Part shown: positions 1-11,229 of the stretch, one piece after another | How the letters are laid out: every line of letters begins with the position of its first letter | Numbering within the stretch: the first letter of the stretch is position 1 | Assembly: GCA_013396635.1 (NCBI GenBank) | Contig: WBMW01005106.1 | Location: 372,001 to 436,000, forward strand | DNA length: 64,000 bases | Source of the DNA: Penelope pileata | Lineage: Eukaryota; Chordata; Aves; Galliformes; Cracidae | Direction: 5' to 3' | Position numbers and translations under genes: made by a program | The notes under the pieces: model-generated | What the model saw: the letters and a program-made list of their open reading frames with translations, nothing else | What the model was told of the DNA's origin: nothing | The model's database searches: none

Positions 1-639
1 TTTCAGAAGATGTTATGTTTTCTGTTATTTGTCATAGTTCTCTTCACAATTATAGAACAGCAAATAAATAAAAGCTGTATGAGAAGAATAATTAGATTAT
101 CTGAAGTCTCCATTTTACTGGTGGAATTGTTCTCTGGCATATGATTTCTGTTTGTTTTTTTTGTTCCAATATATAAAGGATTGAAACATTTATTTTGTCT
201 ATTGTTCCTCCTGAGAGATGTTTATTCTGAAAGATAAATCTCCTGTCATGTTAACTCTTCTATTGCCTTTTCCCTACATATCTTCACTTGTTTTTATCAG
301 GTTCCTTGCTATAAACATCACACTTCCATGACACATTATTAAAGCACTAAGTGGAAAATAATTCTTAATGCTAAAATTTACTAATGAGAATCCCATCTTC
401 TTTCATTTATTGCTCACAGCAGAATGACTTTTTTGGTGACTATTGTACTCTGCACAAATTCAGCTCTCAATTAATTTGTTTAAAAACTATTCATGTTTTG
501 GTAGTGTCAACATTTTTGTTCGCAGTAACAGTGAGGATTTTAATCATGAGCTTTAATCTTCTCTTTGAAGTTATACCTACCAGATGCTTTATCATTGCTG
601 ATGTTCCCTGAGTACTCTCTAAGTTATCTGTATCTTTTT
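1..639. other. AT-rich unique sequence, no gene seen
   Basis: Both strands hold only short, unrecognised open frames (the longest is 75 codons at 384-611). No repeat family, splice-flanked exon or RNA gene is recognisable. Confidence 0.5.
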
Positions 640-716
640 GGTAATACAGTGCTCAAAATTGGCCATAGCTTTCCAGCTGTAACCTAAATCAATTCAATAG
701 AAAGGCTGTCCCCAAG
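640..716 (-). mobile_element. Possible old CR1 LINE fragment
   Basis: The plus strand reads like the antisense of the segment that follows the CR1 reverse-transcriptase core: a 'tgctcaaaattggcca' block, then 'ccagctgtaacct' and 'aatagaaagg'. The order matches better-preserved copies in this window (compare 58985-59045). The piece is short and diverged, has no 3' octamer end, and cannot be the same insertion as 1018-1235 because the order of parts is wrong. The call is tentative. Confidence 0.35.
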
Positions 717-1017
717 TTCTGAAAGTACTGAATTAGCTCATCCACCTAAGTGTATTACATTCCTTTATTATATGAAATGTAATGAAATCCATATTGATAT
801 TCATTAGCTGCCCAGTTTTAGAGTTGTGTCCAGAACAGTGTCTGCTGTCAAGGGAGCTGACTCCCTGCAGTACAGTGCCACCAGATTCTGGGGCTCTATA
901 CAAAGTATAGAGAGAATTTTTCATGAAACTGAGCAAAATGCTAGTAGTGGGTACTCTTTATATAGAAGTGCAGAATCAGTGCTTACGGGAGACAACTCTG
1001 GTGCCTTCACCCTTATC

Positions 1018-1235
1018 CTAGAGGTTGAAATAGATACCCACCTAGCTCCTGCTCAAGCAGGATCATTTAAAGCAGGTTGCTCGGGGCTGTGTCCAGTCAG
1101 GTTTTGTCTGTCTCCAAGAACAAGGAATGTACAGCTTCTCTGGGCAGGCTTTTTTGTTATTCAGTCACTCTCACAGTATCTTTTTTTTCTTTTTTCTTAT
1201 GTTTAAATATGTCTGCCTGAACTTTTCCAGTTCTA
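1018..1235 (-). mobile_element. Old CR1 LINE 3' fragment
   Basis: Read on the plus strand this is the antisense of the CR1 3' region: 'cctgctcaagcaggatca', then 'agcaggttgctcggggctg', 'gtccagtcaggttttg', and 'tctctgggcaggct' ahead of a 'cactctcacagta' block. These correspond in order to the C-terminal end of CR1 ORF2 and the 3' UTR. It is more diverged than the copies at 6329 or 58518. The octamer 3' end is not clear, and the right edge (about 1180-1235) is uncertain. No intact frame remains. Confidence 0.65.
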
Positions 1236-2430
1236 TGTCAAACAGCAAATTCGTGTATAATGTGCTGCACTATATCACAATTTCAGCATTTAGCATTGCT
1301 GCTTTCTGATATTCATTGTCCTGAAAAAACAACTACCTTAACTCATGCGATAGAATGTCTTCTTAGACATTCATGTTCTCATTTCAAAGCCTTCCTAATG
1401 TGTCTTCTGATTAAACTGTCAACTAGCTGGAATTTGTTTCTTGGTTTAGTATATGAGCTTTATGGAAATATGGCTGTTGTTGTTCAGACAGACATTTTGG
1501 TATGGACTATGAAACATTACTTGTAACAAAAACAAGTTATTGAGTCAAAATACTCAAAAGAAAAAACAATCTCTATAGGACAGCCATAATGCTGGGGATT
1601 TATCAAAATTGTGCCCAGCTGCTGGATTTTGAATTTTTTGCATCATCTTGTGACAACAGTTGCTACAGCAGTGATTTGGGATCAGATGAGGAATGCCTTA
1701 ATGTATTCATCTTTTTTCAAAGAACACAGAATTGTAGGTAGCTGTTCCTGAGATCAAGAATTACAGTCCATCTACGTATGGAGTTAAAAAGCAAATTATA
1801 TTGCACAGAACAAGAAGGATCTTGAGCTGAAACACATGAGAAGCAACCATCTCACTGGCTAGAAAATGAGCCAAAACCATGAATCAGTTGAAATACTGTT
1901 TTGAGTGAAAAAAAAAAAGTTTGAAAAGTTTTAAAGTCATAGAGCTTTATACAACTTTTTGTAGTTACTGGCAGTCTCCTGATGTCAGTACAAATGCACT
2001 TGGCCTTATTTCTTTAAGTCAACAAAGCACCAGAACTCATAAAGGTCAATTCAATTGCAATTCCTGAGTAATATTTATAATGCAGTATTGTGGAAGTAGG
2101 CTAACAAAGGAACTGTTTGTGAGTTTGAGTGACTGAAAAGCTGGTAGTTAAAGAATTTTAAAATTGAATATATTATATAAAAATATAAAAGCATTCATGC
2201 TAGCTTCAAGCTGTAACTGGGATATCTGAATGAGCACCTCCTTTGTACCATTTGAAACCTGTAAACTCAAAACTCGGTTATTCTTAGTCGGAACTAATTT
2301 ACCTGCACTTTGATCAGGAATGGATGGGTGTATCAGACAATAGACCCAAATTCTACAGTTCATGGGCTCAGTCTGACTTCTCAGAGCAATAAATCTGTCA
2401 CCACGCTTTTTTTTCTTTTTTTTTTTTTTT
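1236..2430. other. AT-rich unique sequence, no gene seen
   Basis: Only short unrecognised open frames are present (88 codons at 1260-1526 is the longest). A weak CR1-like phrase near 1722-1775 was not strong enough to call. The stretch ends in a T-rich run next to the assembly gap. Confidence 0.45.
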
Positions 2431-2458
2431 NNNNNNNNNNNNNNNNNNNNNNNNNNNN
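2431..2458. other. Assembly gap (28 N) in a poly-T / GA tract
   Basis: Twenty-eight undetermined bases are flanked by T runs on both sides and by a short GA microsatellite (about 2466-2479) on the right. The gap probably reflects a homopolymer that could not be read through. Its length may be an estimate. Confidence 0.95.
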
Positions 2459-5400
2459 TTTTTTTGAGAGAGAGAGAGAAACCTCAGAAATCAGCAGAGT
2501 GGTCCACAAGCCACATGCATTGTTCTAGCTGCCCTTCTTGATCTCCTCTTTCCCAAACTCTGTCATTTTCTCCAGCTTCTGCCTCTTACTACAGTTTATC
2601 ATCCTTTCTTAGTACATCACAGGAAACAGAAAAGCATCTGTCTCACGGCCAATATACAGGCAGCCTCCTTCCTTTAATATCTTTCCTCATTCAAAGGAAA
2701 TAAGTGCAAAAGGGAGTCATATCATGGGGAATCCTAATATAGCCTGTCATAAGACCGTGCATCCATCCATCATGTAGAAGGAGATGTCTTGTGGTCTTGG
2801 TAACAAGATAAGTTCCCTATGGCTTTGGATTGGTGACTTTACATCTGTTTATTAGCATAGTGATGCTTCTCCTCATAAAGACACTAACTCTACTAAAGTG
2901 GCACCTTTCATAATTATTGAAATAGTCAGTGGCAGTAATACTCAAGAAAAATAGGTTATTATGTTACTATTTATAATAGTTCTATAAATGCTCATGTTTA
3001 GTGCCAATTTTGCAACATTTCCATACAAAAAATGCTCTGTTTTGAAGGCCTTTTGTTTCTCTCAACTTTCATATTGCCATACTACACTGCAAGCTTTTTC
3101 CTTGCAATTGCCCTAACTGTCTTGCATTCAGCAGATGAAAATGCCACCTTTTTCTTCATTCCTGGATTACTGGGTTTTTTGCTGTTTTTTTTTTGTTTTT
3201 TCCTGTCTTTTTCTCTTCTGCCTTTCATTAATGTTCACATATCTTGGCAATGTCCCTACAAGCCACAGGCCTTGTGGCTTTTTTTAGGCACCATACAAAT
3301 TACATAGGAAAATGGTACTTTCCAAACACTTCACGTTAACAAACACTTCAGATCATTTTAACGGAGCTGTCTTTCCTCTGTTTTGTACATAAGTAACTGG
3401 GACAAAGAGGCAAGAAAATCTGTGTAAAATCTTAAAAGACATTTAAACATCTTTATACCATTTAAATTAAGTTTTGTGCCTAAGGAAGTGGCACGCACAA
3501 ACTCCTTACTCAAGTAACAAGATCGCTAACATTAAACCAGATGTTATCAATCATTCCAAGATCCTGATAGACCCTGAGCTATTGACAAATCCAGGGTACC
3601 CACAGGCACAAAATCCTATCAGAGAAAGATACAGAAGACTGATAGTAGAGTCAAATTAAAACTTATTTCAATAACCACTGGCTGGGAAACAGCCTTACAT
3701 AAGAATATCTCCCACAGCTCTTCACAGATTCTTCTTGATGGAGTCATCCAACAGTCTAGAGATCACCTGTGGGTCACCTGTACCATCTCAGTAAATTGAT
3801 GCAGTTGGAACTTTGTTTAAAAAATATAACTAACAATGGTTTAGTAGTAACTAACTAGACACAAGTAACTAGACCATGCTAGCTAGTCCTGATTCCTAAC
3901 ACAGAGAACATCACCAAAAGCCAATTTTTCTGTGGTTGTTGGCTTTCTTACATGCTTTTCAAATCAGCTGTTTCTTATGTTATCTGCAGCAGGCTAACTC
4001 CTCAAGCTCTAATTCAGTTTTTACTGCCTTGGAAAACAACCTATAACATGGTGATTTCAGTAGTAGCAACATTTCCTGTATTTCTGTTAAGGATCAGAGT
4101 GTACAGCTGAAAATAAGTGTTCTTTCAGCCAGGACTGAACACAAGAGCCTTTCAAGAATGACATCCATGGAGACCGGAAGCCAGAGTACTTCGAAGTCCT
4201 GGATGTAAAAACTGACTTTTCCATTTATTTTAAAACTGATAAAGTGGAATTTGACTTGGGTGATGAGCTGAGCAACAAGACCAGCAAAAATCTAAAGAAA
4301 TTTGTTTAGCTAGTGCCATCCTAAGGCATTAGCTCCTAACTGTCCTCATTCTGGATGCCTACTTTGGAAAGACATCATAAGGCTGACAGAGAACTCTTGA
4401 TGGACTTGCTATTTTGTAATGAATTAGACTAATTGTGCAGATAGGCTTGTCTGATGGCAAGTCCTATGAACCCCGTGTTCATTGGAGCAATCCAAACAAA
4501 ACTCACACTAGTCATTTTCTTTTCAAAGTGAATACAGAGCCTCAAACTATAACATTTTTCAATAGTTTTGAGAGAAGTCATGAGAACTCTCACATGTAAT
4601 TTTTCGCATGGTTTAGTTCTTCTTATTTAGCAATATTTAGAAATATCTAAACAAGCTTGCAGTCAAAATCTCCTAGCCCTGTGTGAAATCCTTTCCCCTG
4701 TATTTTTGATCAGATCATAGTAAAGGAGTTTCAGAATGATCTACTATTGTTTTTTATTAGACCAAAAACCATGCAGACATGCTTCTGAAATGACATAGAT
4801 CCTGAAGAAGGAAATGTTAAGGAGTCAGAGGACTGATGTGGGTAGTGCTGGTGGAAACACAGAATAAATGTTACAGCTGTGTAACTATATATATATACAC
4901 ATTTTTTTTGTCAAATACTGGATGAAGACTCTCAAAGGAATGTCAGGAATTTAGAAGACTGAGAGAATATGAAATTCTCAAAACACTGGCAAATACTCAA
5001 ATACTAATGGTTCAGTGCATAAGCAATACATTGATTGCCTGGATGGGTGCAAATACTTTATCACTCCTTTGTAATGGGTTCTGCTCGAAAGAGCTGATAA
5101 AATCTGTCAATTACTGTGATTAATTAACCCTTCTTTTTTGTTGGCCAATTATCCCTGACCATATTTTTATTTCTTATTTCATTAGTTTAATTGTTGTTCA
5201 CAAATAGTTCCCTGGCTTTACACTTCATTTACTGTGGGCAAAATTGACAGTTCTCCAACGCAAGATCTGATCACCAGTCAAATTCCAGTAAAGCCAGGAA
5301 TCTCATGGTGCACAGCCAATCATCCAAATCACACAGGGTTTTTTCTGCCTTTCTTTTCTGCTCCAAACCGTTTGTTCATAATTTCCAGTAAAGTATAACA

Positions 5401-5780
5401 AGTGTAAAACACACAGAGTATTCAATTTCATCAATGCCTAAATTATTATACAAACATGAGTATACACAGCAATGGAGCAATTCTGCAAATAGACAAAAAA
5501 CATTTGCAATCATTTTTGTGAGAACGGAGAGGAAATGTCATCAGTAAACATAACCAAAACCAGAATACTTTCAGAATTAAAATTAATGATAAATATCACC
5601 ACCAAGTATTCACATATCTTTGATTAAAACTACCCAGAATAATACTAATAATGAGCTATTTGAGAGCAGGAGCACACATCCTGCAAATTCCCCAATAAAA
5701 AACTACCATTGTATTTTGCCCAAAATTAATAGACATACCCTTTTTAATATACTTCATAATTTTGAAAGTCTTGAATTGTA

Positions 5781-5856
5781 TTATTAATAATATTATTAAT
5801 AAAATATCTTGACTATTTTAATATTATTAATAAGACATGTGAAGGATTATTAATAA
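5781..5856. repeat. Four copies of the palindrome TTATTAATAA
   Basis: The perfect 10-bp palindrome TTATTAATAA occurs at 5781-5790, 5793-5802, 5824-5833 and 5847-5856. Start-to-start spacings are 12, 31 and 23 bp. The intervening bases are not a simple microsatellite, although the first two copies could come from local slippage. The core ATTAAT resembles half-sites of homeodomain or HNF1/POU-type factors, but that is only motif resemblance. Confidence 0.8.
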
Positions 5857-5970
5857 GATTTTAGTGAGTCCGCACACATCCATTATGAGCCACCAGTGAT
5901 AATGCAAGATTCTATTACATTCTGCTTGGATCTAATAGATACTTCCTTTTCCAAGTAACTTGTAATTCAA

Positions 5971-5994
5971 AAATTTCAATTGAAATTTCAATTG
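5971..5994. repeat. 12-bp tandem repeat with internal dyad symmetry
   Basis: The unit AAATTTCAATTG occurs twice head to tail (5971-5982 and 5983-5994). It contains the palindrome TTTCAATTGAAA, centred between 5979 and 5980. It is flanked by more AT-rich, partly symmetric sequence. Confidence 0.8.
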
Positions 5995-6328
5995 AATTAA
6001 TTATTTACATGATATTTGAAATTACACGGCACTTAGCAATATATTAACAGTTCCTGGGCCAGTGAAATATCATGGCTGATGCTTCCTGATGACCACGTGC
6101 TTCTAATTCTCCTTATATTATTTCCTTCTATTATTTTCTAATATAGCTAACCTGCCACCACATCTGTAATAGTGCTACACTCATTTCTATTATCCAGATG
6201 GAGTTAAGAGGACCTCAAGACTTCATCCTCAACTCCGTATTAATTTTAACCCTTCTTCCAGGGCAGTCAGGAATTAGTTCAGCACCATGAGGCATTTTGC
6301 CACAGATAGCCATTTTGAAAAAAAATTT

Positions 6329-7133
6329 ACAGAATCACAGAATCCTAGGATTTGGAAGGGACCTCTGGAGACCCTCCAGTCCAAACCTCTGCTAAAGCAG
6401 GTTCCCTACAGCAGGTCACACAGGAAAGCATCCTGATGGGTCTTGAATATTTCCAGAGAAGGAGACTCCACAACCTCCCTAGGCAGCCTGTTCCACTGTT
6501 CCATCACCCTCGCAGTAAAATTTTTCCTCATGTTTGTATGGAACTTCCTATGTTCCAATTTGTGCCCATTGCACCTTGTTCTGTCACCGTTCACCATCGA
6601 AGAGCCTGGCCCCATCCACTTGACACTCACCCTTTAGATATTTATAAGCATTGATAAGATCCCCTCTCAGTCTCCTCCAGGCTGAACAGCACCAGGTCTC
6701 TCAGCCATTCCTCCTAAGGGAGATTTTCAAGGCCTCCAATCATCTATTGTGGCTCTCTGCTGGACTCTCTCTAGAAGTTCTATTTTTCTTGAACTGAGGA
6801 GCCCAGAACCGGACACAGTACTCCAGGTGAGGCCTCATCAGGGCAGAGTAGAGAGGGAGAATCATCTCCCTCACCCTGCTGATAACGTTCTTTTTAGTGC
6901 ACCCAGGATACCATCGGCCTTCTTGGCCACCAGGGCACACTGCTGGCTCTTGACCAACCTGTTGTCCACCAGGACACCCATGTCCTTCTCTGCAGAGTTC
7001 CCCTCCTGTAGATCATCCCCTAACCTGTACTGATTTGTGTGGTTATTCCTGCCCAATTGCAGGACTCTACACTTGCTCTTGTTGTACCTCATAAGGTTCC
7101 TCTCCACATAACTCTCCAGCCTTTCCAGGTTGA
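6329..7133 (-). mobile_element. CR1 LINE, 5'-truncated copy
   Basis: The plus strand begins with the antisense of the CR1 3' octamer end ('acagaatcacagaatcc'), followed by 'ggaagggacctctgg'. It runs about 800 bp through the 3' UTR into the ORF2 C-terminal half and stops abruptly near 7133, where CR1 similarity ends. This is the usual structure of a LINE truncated during target-primed reverse transcription. Conceptual minus-strand pieces include 'HLEYCVRFWAPQ' and 'QWNRLPREVVESPSLEIF', both characteristic of the CR1 ORF2 C-terminus. The copy is moderately diverged and split by frameshifts, so it cannot move by itself. Confidence 0.95.
6406..7107 (-). pseudogene. CR1 ORF2 C-terminal remnant (reverse transcriptase thumb and tail)
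   Basis: Three open segments in different frames read in order on the minus strand. 7107-6871 contains 'RNLMRYNKSKCRVLQLGR' and 'KDMGVLVDNRLVKSQQCALV'. 6940-6740 contains 'LPLYSALMRPHLEYCVRF'. 6630-6406 contains 'NMRKNFTARVMEQWNRLPRE'. Together they cover the part of ORF2 downstream of the catalytic YADD/FADD motif, so the active site itself is absent. At least two frameshifts separate the segments. The protein would have copied the element's own RNA at a nicked target; this copy is dead. Confidence 0.9.
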
Positions 7134-10100
7134 AGACTATTCAGTAAATGCATGTTTGTCCTAGGACTGAAAAGGTTCATTATATAAGATTTAGGCACAA
7201 TCCTTTTCAAAGGTCACTAGACAGAAGCATTTTGCAGCACTTCATATAAAGAGGAGAACATATAAAACGAAAAATGCCTCTCCCGAATAATAGTCACTGC
7301 TAAATTTGGGACACATCCTGGCATGTACATTTTAAAGACATTAATGCATTTCAAAATCCTTGTTAACCACAAAGCACTTCATATTCACATTGGTGACAGG
7401 AAGATCCCTGTATAGATTTCAGCGCAGAGCTTTGTCTGCCACAGAGGTCCTAAAATTGATATTTCTTTCCAGGAAGTGATCTTAAGTCAAAGGCAGTTCA
7501 CAGGTACATAGTTGCCCCACAGAGACTTGTACAGCTGTGTTATTAGGCTAATATCTTGAGTTACATTCCATTCTCCTCTACAGTAAAACTTGACTCCTTG
7601 CTTGGAGTCACAAGTCTGATCATGTCATTCAACGCAGACATAAAATTTGATGTAATCTCAGGTTGTAAACTGACTGTGTTGTAATGAGGAGATAAGCAAA
7701 AATCGCTGAATACTGATAGATCTCCAGTTCTTTCTCACAGTTCCTGTTTCAATGTGAGAATTGTTGAGATTCTTGAGGAAGAAAGGAGCCGGACATCTCT
7801 CATCACATCAAACTGCTGGTTCACACGCACACATTCCCATAAACATTCTTGAGAAGGCAGATACAGTGCAGATATTGTAAGGTAGGAGCAGCTTTCTTGT
7901 GGAATGTTTGCCCAAAAGTAAACCTAAATGTTAAGGTCTTACAATGGATTTCATTATTAATTATGCAATATAGATATGACCTTGGCAAAGTAAGGGCTAA
8001 CATCCTCCATCACCCCTGAGTACAAGGAGTAATCTTCTCCAGGGATATTATTCCAGGTCTACTTTGCTTTTCCCCATGTACACTTTATTGAGATTGAAAG
8101 CATTTAGCTAATGCACTGTTCCAAGAATTATTGATGCTCCCCTCCTCCCACATACTTCACAAAATTAAAAACTCATCATACAGGTCCCCAAAAACCAACA
8201 CTTAATTAAAAGAGGTAATCAATTCAATACAGCTATTCTTACTGCTTAACACGTCCTAACACATGTAATGGAGAAATTAAAGTACAAATAAACAATTATC
8301 CACCACAAACAAGTAAGGAGAAATGGTACGTACACTCATTTTATTTTGTGTAGCAGGATGACTGAACTGCTACATTATGGGAGATTTGTTTTATTTTCTA
8401 GTGATTATACAATGTGTCACTGTAATACAGATGACACACTTAGCTAGCCAGCCTTACAAATTGGGATAATAGAGTGAGTTGGTTGAACAGGCCTGAAGTA
8501 CACAAATAGACACCAATATTTTATCTGGTTGGATTTCTGTCAGCTAATGAATTGACCAGAATGTAAATAAAATATAAAACCAGAGAAGTCTGGATATTCT
8601 GAACTTTTCGCTATAAAGACTTGGAGCCATTTTTAAAACATTGATGATTCCAACTCAAGGAAGCTTAATTGAAACATTAAATTCAATATGTTATAAGAAA
8701 AAATAATGTTCAACAATTCATACAGGAGAAAAATTGGTCAATACCTTATTCTAAAAATTCATGCATAGTGTTATTGATTTCTGCCAAAAGTCATTCACTT
8801 GTGATGAGAAAAAAAAGTCTAAAATACACGTTTACACTGTCTCAGTAGTGTAAAGATATGAATAAACAACTGGAAACAAAACAGATTGGAATACATTCGA
8901 CAGAAGTAACCTGAGGCACTTCTTAAATGAGGTGACTAAAGTTCCCTGATTCTGCCTCATTTCACGCTTTGGTCTTGAAGACTGAGTCAAAGCTCCTGGA
9001 AAATCAGGATACGTCCTTCCAGTGAACTCAGGCAGCTCTCATTACAGCAGTTTGAACAGTTCTTTTGCTCCCAGACTGCCTACACACCTGCTATCCCAAC
9101 AGGATTTAAAACCACAGCTTCATCCACTACCTTTGGAAATTTTGTTTCACAGGGCCTATGCTGGGACTGGGCCTGACAGTAAACTACACGATAGGGCCAT
9201 CTTCTCCAGCGAGCAATTTGTTCCCTCTTATCTTGCCATCTGGCATATCCGTAGGGGTTGTCTCTACTATAAGGTTACCATAACCTCTGCCAATGACAGA
9301 TTAGAGAGTTTAGTGTATGAGCTCCTTTCTTTCTTCAACAACTGCTTAGAGGGCACATGAGCCCCCACTGCAGGTTGAACTAAGCTGAAGCAGAAGATGA
9401 TACAATCTTTGCCTCCATAACATTTGAGGTGAAGAATTGGCTTAATTTTACAAAAAGTTCCTGCCAACCATGTGAACCATGTGAAGATAATGCTAACAAA
9501 GAAACGTCAGCACAGCACAGCACTTGCAGGAGTTCCCATACATGCCATGTTTCAGAACCACAGGGATCAGCTGGAAGATAGAATAAATTTAAGCTACAGA
9601 CATAGGAAAAGGGTCTCTGATTTTCTCCTCCTCTGAAGACACTGCAATTCCAACGTTGGTTACTAGGCTTTTCTTACTCTTTGTCTGAGGACTTCACCCA
9701 AAGCCTACAAAAGCCATCAGAATATTTTCTGTTGCTGTCAATGGGCTTTGAATAAGAATCCCAGCAAAAAAAAACACATTCCAAATCAAACCTCTCTGTG
9801 CACTACAATAACCAATTAGAATGCAAATAATACATTGCTGTTTCTAATTGTTCATTATTATAGCATTATAGACATTATGGATGTTTTTTCTCTACAGATG
9901 TTGTTACATCAGTCAAATGTCCCTATAGCTAATTATTTAGACATATTTCAATCTGATTAAAACTCACATCAGTGTAATTGATAAACATCAGTGGCAATGT
10001 TCTGGAGTGAAACAACATTTCATATATTTTTAACAGCTGTTTGTGGGCCTTTCTTTTACTGCAGTTTTCCCCAAAATAAGGAGCTGCTCCCAAGTGATTC

Positions 10101-11112
10101 TGACCTTGTTGAGCTTTATGTGCTGGATCTGAGCTGGTGTATGCCAGGTCATTACCCACATTTTGTTTTCTGGAAATGAGGCAAGGGTCCAGGTAGGAAA
10201 TCGTACACGATTCCGGGAAGCAAAAATTAAATCATATCCACGCAGCACTGAATTGAGGTTGTAACTGCAAACTTAATTCTGACTTAGAAGCAAGTAGTGG
10301 CTCATTTAATGTAGTTCTGTGTACATATGAGTGTGTAATATCCCACATTGTTACCAGCCTCTCATTTTCTTGCCCTTTAGATGTGGTCACATAGAGCCCT
10401 TGACAGCCGTGGTTCTCTTATCTTACTCTGCAGAAGCAAAGATCTCTAAGGTCACACAGTCCTCCGCCTGAACACTGCCGTTTGTAGCAGTTTCTAAGAG
10501 GAGGATCTGCAGGCTTCTCTGGTCTCTGCTGTAGGACTGGCATGGCTCACCTTTCCCACTTGAGCCATCGGGTTTTGCATTATCATAGGGTTTTGATACT
10601 CAGTAAGAGTAAGGCCAGTCATTCCTGCTTTACAAAGCTGGCTGTGACAGAAACACTTTTGAAGATTCCTTTTCCAGAACTACTTCTGAAAGCTTTAAAT
10701 GTTCAACTGAATGTTGATAGTCTTATCTCCCATAGTTAATATGAATGACTGTCCGTTTTAATCAGCCATGCATTTATCACTGAAGATGTCTCAAATTAAG
10801 GAGAAATGGCTGATAAATGACTGCTTGTCTTTGGCTGCGTTAGTACCATTTAAATAGGAAGGGGGTGTTATTCTCTGTATTTTTAAATGAATTGACACGT
10901 TTGCTCCTATTAATTTAGTCGTGATATCACAAAGTCAGTTGTCAATAACATTGTCAACGAAGGCTGATGGAGTAGCATTAAAACATGACTGTGAAGACAC
11001 AGCCCACAGACACTTACAGAACCTTTCAGAGGGGAAGAACAAGAGAGTTCTCATTGCTGATGGAAATACATGACTGGCTTATGAAAACCCAACACCAGAG
11101 TTTATGACAGTG
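7134..11112. other. Unique AT-rich sequence, no gene supported
   Basis: The longest open frame is 112 codons at 9022-9360 (+); it resembles no family I know and has no obvious splice context. Other frames are under 80 codons. No retroelement was recognised. The segment 10745-10995 reads as complex, motif-dense, non-repetitive DNA and is discussed as a possible conserved non-coding element. Confidence 0.45.
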
Positions 11113-11228
11113 TGTCTTAGTTTCTAACAGAAGTTACACTTCTCGTAGTGTCTAGTATGAATTTATCTTGTACCTCAGAGATACTGATAACATCCTGGCA
11201 GTGTTGAACGGAGCCGAGGACATAACTC
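11113..11228 (+). mobile_element. Truncated LTR, same family as the 39347-39881 LTR
   Basis: The segment starts with TGTCTTAGTTTCTAACAGAA, identical to the first 20 bases of the complete LTR at 39347. It continues with matching blocks: 'tagtgtctagtatgaa', 'actgataaca', 'cctggcagtgttgaac', 'gagcc..ggacata'. Similarity stops at about 11226, just before a single undetermined base at 11229; the remaining 400 or so bases of the LTR are absent. It is a non-coding relic of an endogenous retrovirus. Either the LTR was truncated by a deletion, or the single N hides a mis-joined or collapsed sequence. Confidence 0.85.
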
Positions 11229-11229
11229 N

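Larger units (their letters stand above)
2459..6328. other. AT-rich unique sequence with small simple repeats
   Basis: No coding potential is supported; the longest open frame is 91 codons at 3032-3307 and is low-complexity, rich in F and L. A short TA tract lies near 4887-4902. Palindromic AT repeats at 5781-5856 and 5971-5994 are listed separately. No LINE or LTR was recognised. Confidence 0.45.

Noticed and set aside
1722..1775. CR1-like 3' end on the minus strand ('acacagaattgtagg...')
   Set aside because: The match to the octamer and the following bases is too short and too diverged to call.
9022..9360. 112-codon open frame on the plus strand as a possible gene
   Set aside because: No recognised domain, no splice or promoter context, and a length that chance allows in 64 kb read in six frames.
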